64,000 bases of DNA from Nostoc sp. CENA543 (GTDB taxonomy: Bacteria > Cyanobacteriota > Cyanobacteriia > Cyanobacteriales > Nostocaceae), in assembly GCF_002896875.1 (NCBI RefSeq), contig NZ_CP023278.1:4410501-4474500 (forward strand), written 5' to 3'. This document shows positions 1 to 9,020 of the stretch, piece by piece (the first letter of the stretch is position 1; every line of letters begins with the position of its first letter). A program made the translations under genes and the position numbers. The notes below the pieces were generated by a model. The model was given only the letters and a program-made list of their open reading frames with translations. It ran no database searches and was not told where the DNA came from.

Positions 1-1
1 G

Positions 2-595
2 GCAGAAAAGTTATTTGTACAAGGAAATAATCTATTAGATGCGCGACGCTATCAAGACGCTATAGGGATGTATGATCAAGCGATCGCCATTCAACCAGAA
101 AATGCAGATATTTGGATTAACCGAGGTAATGCCCTAGCATCTTTACAAAAGTATAAAGACGCTCTCTCATCCTACGATAAAGCGATCGCCCTCCAGCCAG
201 AACAGGATGAAGCTTGGTATAACCGAGGTAACGTGTTAATTACCTGGCAAAACTATAAAGATGCAATAGCAGCATACGATAAAGCGATCGCCCTTGCACC
301 TGACAAAGCCGCAGCCTGGATTAATCGGGGAATTTCCCTTAGTAAACTGCAACGCTATCCAGAAGCTTTAAAGTCCTATGAGCGAGCGATCGCCATCAAG
401 CCAGATAAACCCGAAGCCTACTATAATCGAGCTTGTACCTACGCCTTACTTAGTGATACCAAACTAGCAACCCAAAACTTACAAAAAGCCATACAACTTG
501 CCCCTAATAAGTATCAAGAATTAGCCAAAACTGACCCAGATTTTGATAAAGTACGTAATAGTAAGGAATTTAGGGCGATAGTCAATAGTCAATAG
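2..595 (+). CDS. Tetratricopeptide repeat (TPR) protein, 5' truncated by window edge
   Basis: The open frame enters from base 2 with no stop, so the true start lies outside the window; the first internal ATG (68) falls inside a repeat and is not the start. At least four 34-residue TPR units are visible, each with the W-x-N-R-G-N/Y-x-A and A-x-x-Y-x-K/R-A-I-A-I/L-x-P signature, and a C-terminal half repeat with the D-P-D-F-x-x-V-R motif that often ends such arrays. TPR arrays are protein-interaction scaffolds; the upstream part, which might carry an enzymatic domain, is missing, so no specific function can be given. The stop codon sits in a GTCAATA short tandem repeat, which contributes the last few residues. 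Confidence 0.85.
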   Translation, partial: AEKLFVQGNNLLDARRYQDAIGMYDQAIAIQPENADIWINRGNALASLQKYKDALSSYDKAIALQPEQDEAWYNRGNVLITWQNYKDAIAAYDKAIALAPDKAAAWINRGISLSKLQRYPEALKSYERAIAIKPDKPEAYYNRACTYALLSDTKLATQNLQKAIQLAPNKYQELAKTDPDFDKVRNSKEFRAIVNSQ

Positions 596-709
596 TCATT
601 AGTCAATAGTCATTAGTCATTAGTCATTAGTCATTAGGGCTTAGAAAGACAAATCTACCTTGTCTACCTTGTCCCCAATCCCCAGTCCCCAATCCCCAAT
701 CCCCAATCT
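580..709. repeat. Short tandem repeats (GTCATTA heptamers, then GTCCCCAATCCCCA)
   Basis: Heptameric GTCAATA/GTCATTA units run from about 580 to 637, followed by CTACCTTGT and CCCCAATCCCCA units up to the start of the next gene. These are the short tandemly repeated repetitive sequences typical of heterocystous cyanobacteria. The first array overlaps the end of the TPR gene. Confidence 0.85.
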
Positions 710-1600
710 ATGAAAAAACTTTTAATCACTGGAGCAAGCGGATTTTTGGGGTGGCATTTGTGCCAAATAGCTCAAGAAAATTGGGAAGTTTATGGAACAT
801 ATTATTCCCATGATATAGAAATTCCAGGTATTAAATTAATCAAATTAAATTTAACAAACTTTGCTGAAATTAAGCAGGCATTTAGTGAAATTAAACCAGA
901 TGCAGTAATTCATACAGCCGCTTCTTCACAGCCCAACTTTTGCCAGCTTCACCCTGAAGAATCATACACAATTAACGTCACTGCATCTTGTAATATTGCT
1001 GGACTTTGTGCAGACTATCAAATTCCTTGCGCTTTTACATCCACTGACTTAGTTTTTGATGGTTTGAACGCACCTTATCAAGAAACAGATGCCACTTGTC
1101 CTGTGAATATTTATGGTGAGCAAAAAGTCATGGCAGAAATCGGAATGCTAGAACGCTACCCCATGACAGCAGTGTGCAGAATGCCTTTAATGTTTGGTAA
1201 TGCCACACCTACTGCTAACAGTTTTATCCAGCCATTTATTGATATTTTAAAACAGGAAAAAGAACTGAAGTTATTTACTGACGAATTTCGCACACCAACG
1301 AGTGCTAATACTGCGGCACGAGGTTTATTATTAGCCTTAGCAAAAGTCAATGGTATCATTCATTTAGGCGGCAAAGAAAGAATTTCCCGCTATGATTTTG
1401 GCAGAATTTTAGTTGAAGTGTTCCAACTTCCCGCCACCGGATTAAAAGGCTGTCTGCAAACAGATGTCAAAATGGCTGCACCCAGACCAAAGGATGTCTC
1501 CTTAAATAGTTATCAAGCCTTTAAATTAGGATACAAACCTCTTTCTATCAAAGAAGAATTAGCATCTCTTTATTCTGAGTACAAGATGGTAAATAATTAA
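710..1600 (+). CDS. NAD(P)-dependent sugar-nucleotide reductase/epimerase, RmlD-like (SDR extended)
   Basis: A 296-residue Rossmann protein of the dTDP-4-dehydrorhamnose reductase type. It begins with the dinucleotide loop G-A-S-G-F-L-G (residues 8-14). It has the S-T-D-L-V-F-D-G motif (111-118, catalytic Ser/Thr) and the catalytic pair Tyr135/Lys139 in N-I-Y-G-E-Q-K. Length matches the RmlD family (about 285-300). In that family the enzyme reduces dTDP-4-keto-6-deoxy-L-mannose, but no rhamnose genes are adjacent, so the substrate is open. The start ATG directly follows a tandem repeat and has no obvious Shine-Dalgarno sequence. It converges with the next gene, separated by a hairpin. Confidence 0.8.
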   Translation: MKKLLITGASGFLGWHLCQIAQENWEVYGTYYSHDIEIPGIKLIKLNLTNFAEIKQAFSEIKPDAVIHTAASSQPNFCQLHPEESYTINVTASCNIAGLCADYQIPCAFTSTDLVFDGLNAPYQETDATCPVNIYGEQKVMAEIGMLERYPMTAVCRMPLMFGNATPTANSFIQPFIDILKQEKELKLFTDEFRTPTSANTAARGLLLALAKVNGIIHLGGKERISRYDFGRILVEVFQLPATGLKGCLQTDVKMAAPRPKDVSLNSYQAFKLGYKPLSIKEELASLYSEYKMVNN

Positions 1601-1606
1601 AGTTTT

Positions 1607-1652
1607 GTAGTGAGAACTTTAGTTCTCGGAGTAGGACTAAAGTCCTTACTAC
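1607..1652. terminator. 20-bp inverted-repeat hairpin between convergent genes
   Basis: Arms GTAGTGAGAACTTTAGTTCT and AGGACTAAAGTCCTTACTAC pair over 20 bp with only G-U-compatible differences. It lies between two convergent genes and can act as a bidirectional terminator. Related sequence occurs at 16297-16331 and 24698-24735, so it is also a dispersed repeat. Confidence 0.6.
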
Positions 1653-1695
1653 GAACTTTATTTTATCATTATTTATTGCGAACTGCGAATTGGTA

Positions 1696-3456
1696 TTATG
1701 GTGTACGCAAATAAATTACCTGATTTTGATTGTTATAGATAAATAAAGGTAAACTGGCATTTTCACTAATGACTATTAATGCTTCTTGTAGACCTTGCCA
1801 ATGATTGGCAATATCAGCGATCGCACCGGAATTATTATTAGTATCTTCAGAAAGACTATTTTGGAGAAGTTGTTCGTATTCAGGGGTGATTCTGACAATA
1901 ATTCCCTTTTCATCGACTGTGAAGTTGCAAATTCTGATATTACTAGAACAGGTTTTTTCTAAATCGACACGAGTTTGTCGCCAGGCATTATCTAGTTCTA
2001 GTTTTGTTTGTGCTTCCTTAAGAGCCGCAGAATATGCAGGAATCAGACTTTGAGCTTGACTATAGTACAAGCTATCATTCGAGATTTGTTTAGCTGCTTG
2101 TAAAGCCTGTTCCCAATAGATAACAGCTGCTTGCCATTGCTGTTTTTGTTCGTAACCTTTAGCTTGTCTAGCAATAGTGCTAAGTTGCTGGAAATTTTTT
2201 GCACCTAGTTCTTCCAGGGTGACGCGATCGCGCGCTCTGGCTAATTTAGGTTTATACTCCAGTAAAAGTTGTTGTGCCTCTTGGTAGGCTGGACTAGTCT
2301 GAGGAATAACATTCAAGGCATTAATCGTGATTTGCCAAGTAGACTGTACTTTTTGCCACTCTTTCAGACTTTGAGCCGTACTTTCTCGTTGCGTGGCGAC
2401 AGTAGCCACAGCTTTAGCATCCACCAACTTTTTCAGCCATTTTTCTTCTGCTACCAATTGTTGATTAATAGTTTTGAGACTGGCACGATATTTCAATAAC
2501 CTGGGTGAAATCAATCGGTAAAGGTCATTATTAGGACGAATCGCTTCTAAAGGCGCAATAGCTTGTCTCCAGAGGTTTTGTCTAGCTTTTAATTCCTCTG
2601 GGTTTTTTGCAGGTGTTTGCATTTTTTGTTCTGCAACAGCAGCAGCCTGTAAAGCCTTCAGCACCTGATCAATTTTTTCTGATTGAGCAGACAAACCAGA
2701 TTTAAGTTCTTCTGCTTGTTGATGACGCGATGACCACCAGGGGATCACTGATAAAGCTTCACTCGTTTTGTTCAGCTGTTCGGTAATAACAGCTAAATCC
2801 TGGTCAGACTTAGCACGAATGAGTAATTGTCTAGACTCAGTTTTCAGTTTGGTTGCGGCTTGCAGTTCTTCACACTCAGACATCACACAAGGACGAGTTA
2901 CCACATAAGCACCTGCACTACCAAACACAAGCACTCCTATCAACCCCATACCCAAAAACATCAAAGGAAAAGGTCTACGGTGTGGAGTTGTTAATAAATC
3001 TGGCGTACCCGCTAAAGGGTCAAAGATTTCTTCTTCTTCATCTTCTGATTGACTAATTGGCGGCGAATAAGCCAGGGGAAATTCCATCGAGGAAGAAGCA
3101 GATTCTTCTTGAGCTACTTCCTCATCCTCTGCAACTGAGGTTTCTACTGGTTCAGGAACTTTAATATTCAAAGAACGTTTGGCATAAGGCAATTTTTCCC
3201 CCACCATTCTCAAAAAGCATTGAATTCGTTGCTCATTATGTGATGCTAGCGAATACAACACTTCCTCAATTACAGAAAAAACTTGCTCAGTGTCAACATT
3301 TATACTAACTGGGTGTTGAATCAGAATCATCAACTCGTCTTTGTTGACAGCACACTTAATGTGGAAAACTTCACCAGATGGGACTTCTGCCAGGAATTGT
3401 TCCTGTAAGGTTCTGGCTAAAATTTGCAAATCTTCCTGCTGGACTGCTACTGTCAT
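1696..3456 (-). CDS. Conserved cyanobacterial membrane-anchored coiled-coil protein
   Basis: I do not recognise a characterised family. From the ATG at 3456 the protein has 586 residues. It has an N-terminal globular region (about 1-100) and an acidic, low-complexity linker (about 105-150). One transmembrane segment lies near 162-185 (F-P-L-M-F-L-G-M-G-L-I-G), followed by a long Gln/Lys/Ala-rich helical region predicted as coiled coil and a short C-terminal domain. The layout suggests a cytoplasmic head and a periplasmic coiled-coil part. I chose 3456 because AGGAAAG lies 7 bases upstream; the frame stays open to a further ATG at 3543, which would add 29 residues. Confidence 0.65.
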   Translation of the reverse strand: MTVAVQQEDLQILARTLQEQFLAEVPSGEVFHIKCAVNKDELMILIQHPVSINVDTEQVFSVIEEVLYSLASHNEQRIQCFLRMVGEKLPYAKRSLNIKVPEPVETSVAEDEEVAQEESASSSMEFPLAYSPPISQSEDEEEEIFDPLAGTPDLLTTPHRRPFPLMFLGMGLIGVLVFGSAGAYVVTRPCVMSECEELQAATKLKTESRQLLIRAKSDQDLAVITEQLNKTSEALSVIPWWSSRHQQAEELKSGLSAQSEKIDQVLKALQAAAVAEQKMQTPAKNPEELKARQNLWRQAIAPLEAIRPNNDLYRLISPRLLKYRASLKTINQQLVAEEKWLKKLVDAKAVATVATQRESTAQSLKEWQKVQSTWQITINALNVIPQTSPAYQEAQQLLLEYKPKLARARDRVTLEELGAKNFQQLSTIARQAKGYEQKQQWQAAVIYWEQALQAAKQISNDSLYYSQAQSLIPAYSAALKEAQTKLELDNAWRQTRVDLEKTCSSNIRICNFTVDEKGIIVRITPEYEQLLQNSLSEDTNNNSGAIADIANHWQGLQEALIVISENASLPLFIYNNQNQVIYLRTP

Positions 3457-3965
3457 AGAGCTTTCCTGCTGGTTTTCTATATGATGTTTTTTATCTTTAA
3501 CGGACTCAAATGGAGATTTTTCGTTGATTGAAGGCGGATGCACAGTTTAACCAACCATAGTCATAAAAATCCAATAGACCAATTTTTTAACACACAATTT
3601 GGCGTTGTCACGAAAAATTAAAGTGTGGGTCAATAGTCAATAGTCAATAGTCAATAGTCATTAGTCATTAGTCATTAGTTCTTCTCCTCTGCTCCTGCTC
3701 CTAGTCCCCAATCCCCAGTCTCCAGTCCCCAGTCCCTAATTTAAGTGAAATCACTGAGAAAATAATTATGTTAGTCCAAGACAATATACGCAAGTTAGTG
3801 TTAGAAATTAAATGTGCTGCATTTACTGGATTCGATAGAATTGATACGTGAAACATTAGTTTTTATAGTTACCCAAGGTTTGGTTATCTGATTGGGATGC
3901 AGTCCAAAGCCCAAAAACAGCACCAAAATAATTCGCTGAAAGTATAAATATTCAGGTGCGGAACA
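3457..3965. other. Intergenic region between divergent genes, with tandem repeats
   Basis: It holds GTCAATA/GTCATTA heptamers (3629-3679) and CCCCAATCCCCAGTC units (about 3702-3738). Beyond that it is AT-rich and should contain the promoters of the two divergent genes. A 27-codon ATG frame starting at 3768 has no ribosome site and was not called. Confidence 0.6.
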
Positions 3966-5192
3966 ATGGATTTATTAGAGTATCAAGTTAAAGAATGGTT
4001 TGGTGAAATCGGCATTCCAGTATTGCCTTCCCAACGTATATATCATCCTACAGATTTAAAACGGCTGAAAATTCACTATCCGATTGTACTAAAATCGCAA
4101 GTACACGCAGGCGATCGCGCAAAAGCTGGAGGTGTGAGAATTGTAGAAACCACCATCGATGCAGTAGCGGCGGCTCAAAATATTTTTAATTTACCTATTT
4201 GGGGAGAATTACCAGAAGTTGTACTGGCAGAATCTAAATACGTTGCTAGTCAAGAATTTTATTTAGCCGTAGTTTTAGATACTGCCATTTGCCGACCCAT
4301 CCTTTTAGGTTGCCAAGAACCGGATGTAGATTGGGAATTAGCCGGTGAAAAAATGCAATATGTGGTTGTGGAACAGGAATTTTCGCCTTTTTACGCGCGG
4401 AGATTAGCTTTAAAAATGGGTTTGCAAGGCGCACTGATGCAATCAGTCAGTGGTGTTTTAGAGAAACTTTATCATTTGTTTTTACAGAAAGACTTAGACC
4501 TAGTAGAAATTAATCCCCTCGCCATCAATCATGCAGGGGAAGTCATGGCACTAAATGGTAAAGTTCGAGTCAATCAACGAGCCATAGGGAGACATCCAGA
4601 AATTGCCTCAATGGCTGCTAAAATGGTCGGTCATCATGGCAAAAATCAGATTAATACCCGGTTGGGTGACTGGGATAGTTTAGCAATGCAAGGTAAAATT
4701 GGCATCTTGGGCAATGGTACAGGCTCAATGATGGCAACCTGTGATTTGGTCAGTAGTGCTGGCGGTAAACCAGGTATGTGTTTAAATCTCCGACACGCCT
4801 CGATTATTGAAACTGCACCTACTACATTTTGCGATCGCCTCATCAAAGGCTTAAATATTTTAGCTGCTGATAAAAGCATTCAGGTAATACTCATTAATCT
4901 TCTCGGTAGTATTCCCGAACCAGAAGCCGCAGCTTCCGCTATTGTTGAATTTATCTCACAGCACCAAAACGAACAAACATCATCAAATTTACGCACCAAC
5001 GGCAATAAACGAGAGTTGAATTCACCCCATATAGTAATTCGTTTAGCTGGTTCAGAATTAAACGCCGCTAAAAACGTTTTAGCTCCATTAGAAACTGATG
5101 CTTACAGGCTCATCATAGTAGAAAATCTAGATGAAGCCGTAGCCACAGCAGTTAACTTAGTTAAACCCCCCGCCTACCAAAAAGTGTCGTAA
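3966..5192 (+). CDS. Succinyl-CoA ligase beta-subunit-like protein (divergent SucC)
   Basis: A 408-residue ATP-grasp/CoA-ligase protein that aligns along its length with SucC (E. coli 388 residues): start M-D-L-L-E-Y-Q-V-K, the K-S-Q-V-H-A-G segment (43-49) and E-I-N-P-L (181-185). Compared with E. coli SucC as I remember it, several active-site positions differ. The nucleotide loop H-A-G-G-R-G-K-A-G-G reads H-A-G-D-R-A-K-A-G-G (Asp50, Ala52). The Mg-binding Asp after E-I-N-P-L is Asn197. The G-G-G-A loop reads L-R-H-A (275-278). It is followed by a SucD-like gene 236 bases downstream. Annotated pipelines would call it sucC, but the changes make ordinary succinyl-CoA synthetase activity doubtful. 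Confidence 0.7.
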   Translation: MDLLEYQVKEWFGEIGIPVLPSQRIYHPTDLKRLKIHYPIVLKSQVHAGDRAKAGGVRIVETTIDAVAAAQNIFNLPIWGELPEVVLAESKYVASQEFYLAVVLDTAICRPILLGCQEPDVDWELAGEKMQYVVVEQEFSPFYARRLALKMGLQGALMQSVSGVLEKLYHLFLQKDLDLVEINPLAINHAGEVMALNGKVRVNQRAIGRHPEIASMAAKMVGHHGKNQINTRLGDWDSLAMQGKIGILGNGTGSMMATCDLVSSAGGKPGMCLNLRHASIIETAPTTFCDRLIKGLNILAADKSIQVILINLLGSIPEPEAAASAIVEFISQHQNEQTSSNLRTNGNKRELNSPHIVIRLAGSELNAAKNVLAPLETDAYRLIIVENLDEAVATAVNLVKPPAYQKVS

Positions 5193-5428
5193 CCGTGACA
5201 TATAACAAGTGACAGGTGACAGGTGATCAAGGATATAATTCTCCCAGTCCCCAGCCTTTAAATTTTGGATTTAGGATTGACAATTTTGGATTCAATTCAA
5301 TCTAAAATCCGTCTTGAAAAGTTTCCTACGGCGGGAAACCCGCCTACAGAACTTTTGTCTTCGACACGCTACGCGAACGCAAAATCTAAAATCTAAAATT
5401 CCTAGTCCCCAATCCCCAGTCCCCAACT
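5193..5428. repeat. Repeat-filled gap between the SucC-like and SucD-like genes
   Basis: Contains ATTTTGGATT/AATCTAAAAT inverted copies flanking a palindromic module at 5316-5357 whose core is GGCGGGAAACCCGCC, with outer arms GAAAAGTTT and AGAACTTTT. A related module is found at 34102-34160. CCCCAATCCCCAGT units precede the SucD-like start. Confidence 0.6.
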
Positions 5429-6313
5429 ATGAACTTAACGCCAGAGAGCAAAGTTATCATCCAAGGCTTCAGTGAATTTATTTCAGCCACTCATGTTGCT
5501 CAAATGAAAGCCTACGGGACAAATATAGTAGCTGGTGTCGCTCCTGGACGTGGTGGACAGGAAATCTATGGTTTACCCGTATTTGATTTGGTAGAAGAGG
5601 TAGCGGAGAAATTTGGTGTGATTGACACAACAATTATTTGTGTCCATCCATACCAAGTTTTGGATGCTGCTTTAGAAGCGATCGCTTCTGATATTAGTCA
5701 GATTATCATCATCTCTGCTGGTGTACCGCCTTTGGATATGGTGCAATTACTCCGCAAAGCTGAAGATTATGAAACTTTGGTAGTCGGCCCCAACAGTCCA
5801 GGAATTATTGTCCCAGGAAAAATCCTTTTAGGTACACACCCCAGCGAATTTTACACACCAGGTTCAGTAGGTATCGTGAGCCGTAGCAGTACCCTCACCT
5901 ATGAAGTAGCCTGGGAACTAACAAAAGCAGGTTTGGGACAGTCAATCAGTGTCAGTATTGGTAGTGATGCCATTGTTGGTTCTTCGTTTTTGCAATGGCT
6001 GCAAATATTAGATGAGGATGACACGACCGAAGCCATTGTATTAGTCGGTCAACCTGGTGGCGGTAGTGAAGAAACCGCCGCCAGATACATCGCCGAAGCC
6101 ATTGATAAACCAGTTGTAGCCTACATTGCAGGTAGAGAAGCACCACCGAGAAACACCTGGCGACAAACCGGAACTTTAGTCACCGTCGTGGGTCGTCCAC
6201 CCAACTTTGGGACAGCACAAAGCAAAATCGCCGCCTTTGAAGCCGCAGAAGTCCCCGTTGCAGAACGTCCATCTTTAATTCCCGAACTATTAAAAAAGTC
6301 AATTAACCTTTGA
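5429..6313 (+). CDS. Succinyl-CoA ligase alpha-subunit-like protein lacking the phosphohistidine (divergent SucD)
   Basis: A 294-residue protein co-linear with SucD (E. coli 289). Shared blocks include A-Y-G-T-N-I-V-A-G-V-A-P-G-R-G-G (28-43), G-P-N-S-P-G (120-125), G-I-V-S-R-S-S-T-L-T-Y-E (148-159) and Y-I-A-G-R-E-A-P (232-239). In E. coli SucD, His246 carries the phosphate and Glu208 stabilises it. Here the aligned residues are Gln246 (R-Q-T-G-T-L for G-H-A-G-A-I) and Gln208 (G-Q-P-G-G for G-E-I-G-G). The N-terminal G-F-T-G-S-Q-G loop reads G-F-S-E-F-I-S. The fold is clear; canonical catalysis through phosphohistidine is not possible from this sequence. It may be a regulatory or repurposed complex with its SucC-like neighbour. 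Confidence 0.75.
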   Translation: MNLTPESKVIIQGFSEFISATHVAQMKAYGTNIVAGVAPGRGGQEIYGLPVFDLVEEVAEKFGVIDTTIICVHPYQVLDAALEAIASDISQIIIISAGVPPLDMVQLLRKAEDYETLVVGPNSPGIIVPGKILLGTHPSEFYTPGSVGIVSRSSTLTYEVAWELTKAGLGQSISVSIGSDAIVGSSFLQWLQILDEDDTTEAIVLVGQPGGGSEETAARYIAEAIDKPVVAYIAGREAPPRNTWRQTGTLVTVVGRPPNFGTAQSKIAAFEAAEVPVAERPSLIPELLKKSINL

Positions 6314-6411
6314 ATTTTAGATTTTGGATTTTAGATTTTGGATTGAATCTAAAACTGCTTGACTAATGACTAATGACTAATGACTATTGACTATTGACTA
6401 TTGACTATTGA

Positions 6412-7290
6412 CTAAATCTCTAACTCTTGTTTCTCCGTAAAACACATAGCAACTCCCTTTTCGTAATAGGCAGCTTCATTAATAAAAATAGGGTAAACCG
6501 TCGATGTGCCTTCGTAGGCGATCGCTTGACCATCTAAAGTTAAAAATATCGGGTCGCCTGGGTTTAAGGGTTCATAATCACGATACTGTAATTGCGGGTG
6601 AATCATCGCTTGAATTTCACCATCTTCATTTCTGGGAAAATCTATAGAACCTATTAACTTATACAATGTGAGTTGATTTTTAACTTCCAGAGTTTCGCCC
6701 CGACTATATCTATCTAAATAATCTAAAATTTGATAAATTAGGTTCTCAGTATTTTGAAATAACTCTGCATTCAATACACCTTGAGCCACCGCACCCACTT
6801 CGACCACAAACCCCAAATTACAAAGAGAACGGAGAAAATCACTACCTGCTTCGGGTATGGTGTAGCAAACCTTAACTAAAGGATTAATCGCACTCAAATA
6901 AGCCGCTAATTGTAAAAGCAAAGGCTGTTGATTACCTAAAATTACGCTCAAACCCATATTAGCAGTTGTACTATGTAAATCAATAACTATATCTGCTTTA
7001 GTTTGGGTATCTTCCTTTAAAATTTTCGCTATATTTTTCGCTTGTATATCTTCATAAGTTGATAATGTATTATCTTGTAAATCTTTAGCTAAAAAACAAC
7101 GATTTAAATCTTTTTCTATATAGCGTCTAGTTGCAGCAAAGGCTTGAGGATTAGCTAATAATTTCAAAATTTCAAAGCTATAATTTTCTATTAATTGAGG
7201 ATATTGAGTAAATTTCCTTACTAAAAATGCACCTGTAAATTCATTTCCATGAGTTCCCCCAACAATAGCAACACGATTGATTTTATTCAT
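6412..7290 (-). CDS. Aspartoacylase / succinylglutamate desuccinylase family zinc hydrolase
   Basis: A 292-residue M14-like zinc carboxypeptidase-fold protein of the aspartoacylase family. Visible motifs are G-G-T-H-G-N-E (11-17, zinc ligands His14 and Glu17), D-L-N-R-C-F (61-66, substrate carboxylate), D-L-H-S-T-T (104-109, zinc ligand His106) and V-E-V-G (163-166, catalytic Glu164). The family deacylates N-acyl amino acids such as N-acetyl-L-aspartate; a cyanobacterial substrate is not established from this sequence. Length is typical (about 300). It converges with the SucD-like gene across a TGACTAA/TGACTAT tandem repeat (6361-6413) that abuts its stop codon. Confidence 0.85.
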   Translation of the reverse strand: MNKINRVAIVGGTHGNEFTGAFLVRKFTQYPQLIENYSFEILKLLANPQAFAATRRYIEKDLNRCFLAKDLQDNTLSTYEDIQAKNIAKILKEDTQTKADIVIDLHSTTANMGLSVILGNQQPLLLQLAAYLSAINPLVKVCYTIPEAGSDFLRSLCNLGFVVEVGAVAQGVLNAELFQNTENLIYQILDYLDRYSRGETLEVKNQLTLYKLIGSIDFPRNEDGEIQAMIHPQLQYRDYEPLNPGDPIFLTLDGQAIAYEGTSTVYPIFINEAAYYEKGVAMCFTEKQELEI

Positions 7291-7456
7291 CCAAAATTCA
7301 CCTAATTTAATTAGCCAAATTATTTATATAAACGTATAGAAAAATCTGCAAACTGAGACGGTATAAAAAAGCTTCTCATCCCCACACCCCCAATTCTAAG
7401 CGCGATCGCCAGGAAGATAATCTAAACTCAAAGGAAGACCATTTACAACTGCTGCC

Positions 7457-7897
7457 ATGTCTTCGACTTTAGACTCCTTACCGCCTGCGCTAGCTAAAAT
7501 CGTCCAGCGTTTTCAACGGGTGACAGACCAAAAAAGACGCACCGAACAGCTAATTGCCTATGGTAACAAGCTAAAAGGTTTCCCTGAAGCCGAAAAATTA
7601 CCAGAAAACAAAGTTCCTGGCTGTGTTTCGCAGGTTTACATCACCGCTACACTCCATGATGGTAAGGTGATGTTTCAGGCTGATTCTGATGCCTTCATCA
7701 GTAAAGGGATGGTTGGTCTTTTGATTGAAGGATTAAACGGCCTCACTCCCACAGAAATCTTACAACTCACACCAGATTTCATTCAAGAAACTGGTTTAAA
7801 CGTCAGCCTCACTCCTTCCCGTGCCAATGGATTTTACAACATATTTAAAACTATGCAAAAAAAGGCACTGGAATGTAAGCTAGACGTTCCTAGTTAG
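7457..7897 (+). CDS. sufE: SufE-family sulfur acceptor protein
   Basis: A 146-residue protein with the SufE/CsdE core: L-x-x-I-V-x-R-F near the N-terminus, then the loop V-P-G-C-V-S-Q-V with the persulfide-carrying Cys56, followed by the S-D-A-x-I-x-K-G-M-V region (74-83). SufE takes sulfur from the cysteine desulfurase SufS and stimulates it for Fe-S cluster assembly in the cytoplasm. The gene stands apart from other suf genes here. A GGGGTGCA repeat array follows directly after its stop. Confidence 0.92.
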   Translation: MSSTLDSLPPALAKIVQRFQRVTDQKRRTEQLIAYGNKLKGFPEAEKLPENKVPGCVSQVYITATLHDGKVMFQADSDAFISKGMVGLLIEGLNGLTPTEILQLTPDFIQETGLNVSLTPSRANGFYNIFKTMQKKALECKLDVPS

Positions 7898-8001
7898 GGG
7901 TTTAGGGGTGCAGGGGTGCAGGGGTGTGGGGGTGTAGGGGTGTAGGGGTGCAGGGGTGTAGGGGTGTAGGGGTGCAGGGGTGCAGGGGTGCAGGGGTGCA
8001 G
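7898..8001. repeat. GGGGTGCA/GGGGTGTA tandem repeat array
   Basis: Around a dozen 8-base units of GGGGTGCA or GGGGTGTA follow the sufE stop. They produce an artefactual extension of the next reading frame. A TTTGCCTTT/TTTACC repeat lies at about 8050-8095. Confidence 0.9.
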
Positions 8002-8120
8002 GGGGAAATAATGTTGAAAATCGACAAAAAGCCGAAAAACTAAGCTTTTTTACTTTTGCCTTTTACCTTTTGCCTTTTGCCTTTTACCTTTTACCGTCAT
8101 CAATACCAAACTTTAGTCAA

Positions 8121-9020
8121 ATGTCTACTAGTTTATTATCAACCTATGACCCTACTGGATTTGGTGGAGTAGTTCAAGAATATCAATGGCAATGGGAAAA
8201 TCAACCATTGCGAGTGGTTTATGAAACTCTCGGCAATGGTTCACCTGTATTACTATTGCCCGCTTTTAGCAGTGTTTCTACTCGCCAGGAAATGGCTGAT
8301 TTAGCTAGGCTACTTGCTCCCCAATTTCAAGTAGTAGCCTTAGACTGGCCGGGATTTGGGGAATCTTCACGCCCTAATTTAGATTATCGACCAGAAATTT
8401 ATCAGCAATTTCTCACAGATTTCGTTCAGGCTGTTTTTTCTACCCCCATTACGGTGATTGCGGCTGGCCACGCTGCCAGTTATGTACTGCAATTAGCACA
8501 ACAACAACCTCATGCTTTTTCCAAGATTGTGTTAGTTGCACCTACTTGGCGCGGCCCTTTACCAACGATGGGAGCAAATCCACAGGTGGCTGGTGCAGTT
8601 AGGGGATTAGTGCGATCGCCTATTATCGGTCAAATCCTTTACTATCTCAATACCACGCCCGCTTTCTTAAAATTTATGTACCGTCGCCATGTGTTTGTCG
8701 ATACGGCGAAACTCATACCCAGTTTTATCACCAAAAAATGGCACACTACCCAAAAACCAGGCGCGCGGTTTGCATCGGCGGCGTTTGTCACAGGTAACAT
8801 TGACGCGGTACACAATCAAGCTGATTTTCTCAACTTAGTACAGTCCTTATCTGTTCCCTTGATGGTAGTTATAGGCGAATCTAGTCCCCCCAAATCACTC
8901 GCCCAAATGGAAGCCGTCGCCGCCCTTCCAGGAGTTAGAAGCGTTGTCCTTCCTGGTACTTTAGGAATGCACGAGGAATACTCGGCAGAGGTTTTTGAGG
9001 CCATTCAAAGTTTTCTGTGA
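8121..9020 (+). CDS. Alpha/beta-hydrolase-fold protein without the usual nucleophile serine
   Basis: From the ATG at 8121 this is a 299-residue alpha/beta-hydrolase. It has the oxyanion-side segment V-L-L-L-P-A-F-S (43-50), the D-W-P-G-F-G-E-S block (75-82) and a C-terminal G-M-H-E-E (His284 at the catalytic histidine position). The nucleophile elbow, normally G-H-S-x-G, reads G-H-A-A-S (116-120), with Ala118 where the serine belongs; Ser120 is two residues too late. The frame stays open upstream to 7980, but that part is repeat DNA, so 8121 is the likely start. Related cyanobacterial and plastid hydrolase-fold proteins exist, but I cannot name its substrate. Confidence 0.75.
   Translation: MSTSLLSTYDPTGFGGVVQEYQWQWENQPLRVVYETLGNGSPVLLLPAFSSVSTRQEMADLARLLAPQFQVVALDWPGFGESSRPNLDYRPEIYQQFLTDFVQAVFSTPITVIAAGHAASYVLQLAQQQPHAFSKIVLVAPTWRGPLPTMGANPQVAGAVRGLVRSPIIGQILYYLNTTPAFLKFMYRRHVFVDTAKLIPSFITKKWHTTQKPGARFASAAFVTGNIDAVHNQADFLNLVQSLSVPLMVVIGESSPPKSLAQMEAVAALPGVRSVVLPGTLGMHEEYSAEVFEAIQSFL

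Noticed and set aside
580-709. Regular heptamer arrays (here and at many other gaps) as possible CRISPR
   Set aside because: Units are 7-8 bases and directly abutting with no unique spacers; no cas genes occur. They are simple tandem repeats.
3768-3851. 27-codon ATG frame
   Set aside because: No ribosome site and too short to separate from chance.
7980-8120. N-terminal extension of the alpha/beta-hydrolase frame
   Set aside because: It consists of the GGGGTGCA repeat and TTTGCC repeats; the ATG at 8121 gives a normal hydrolase N-terminus.
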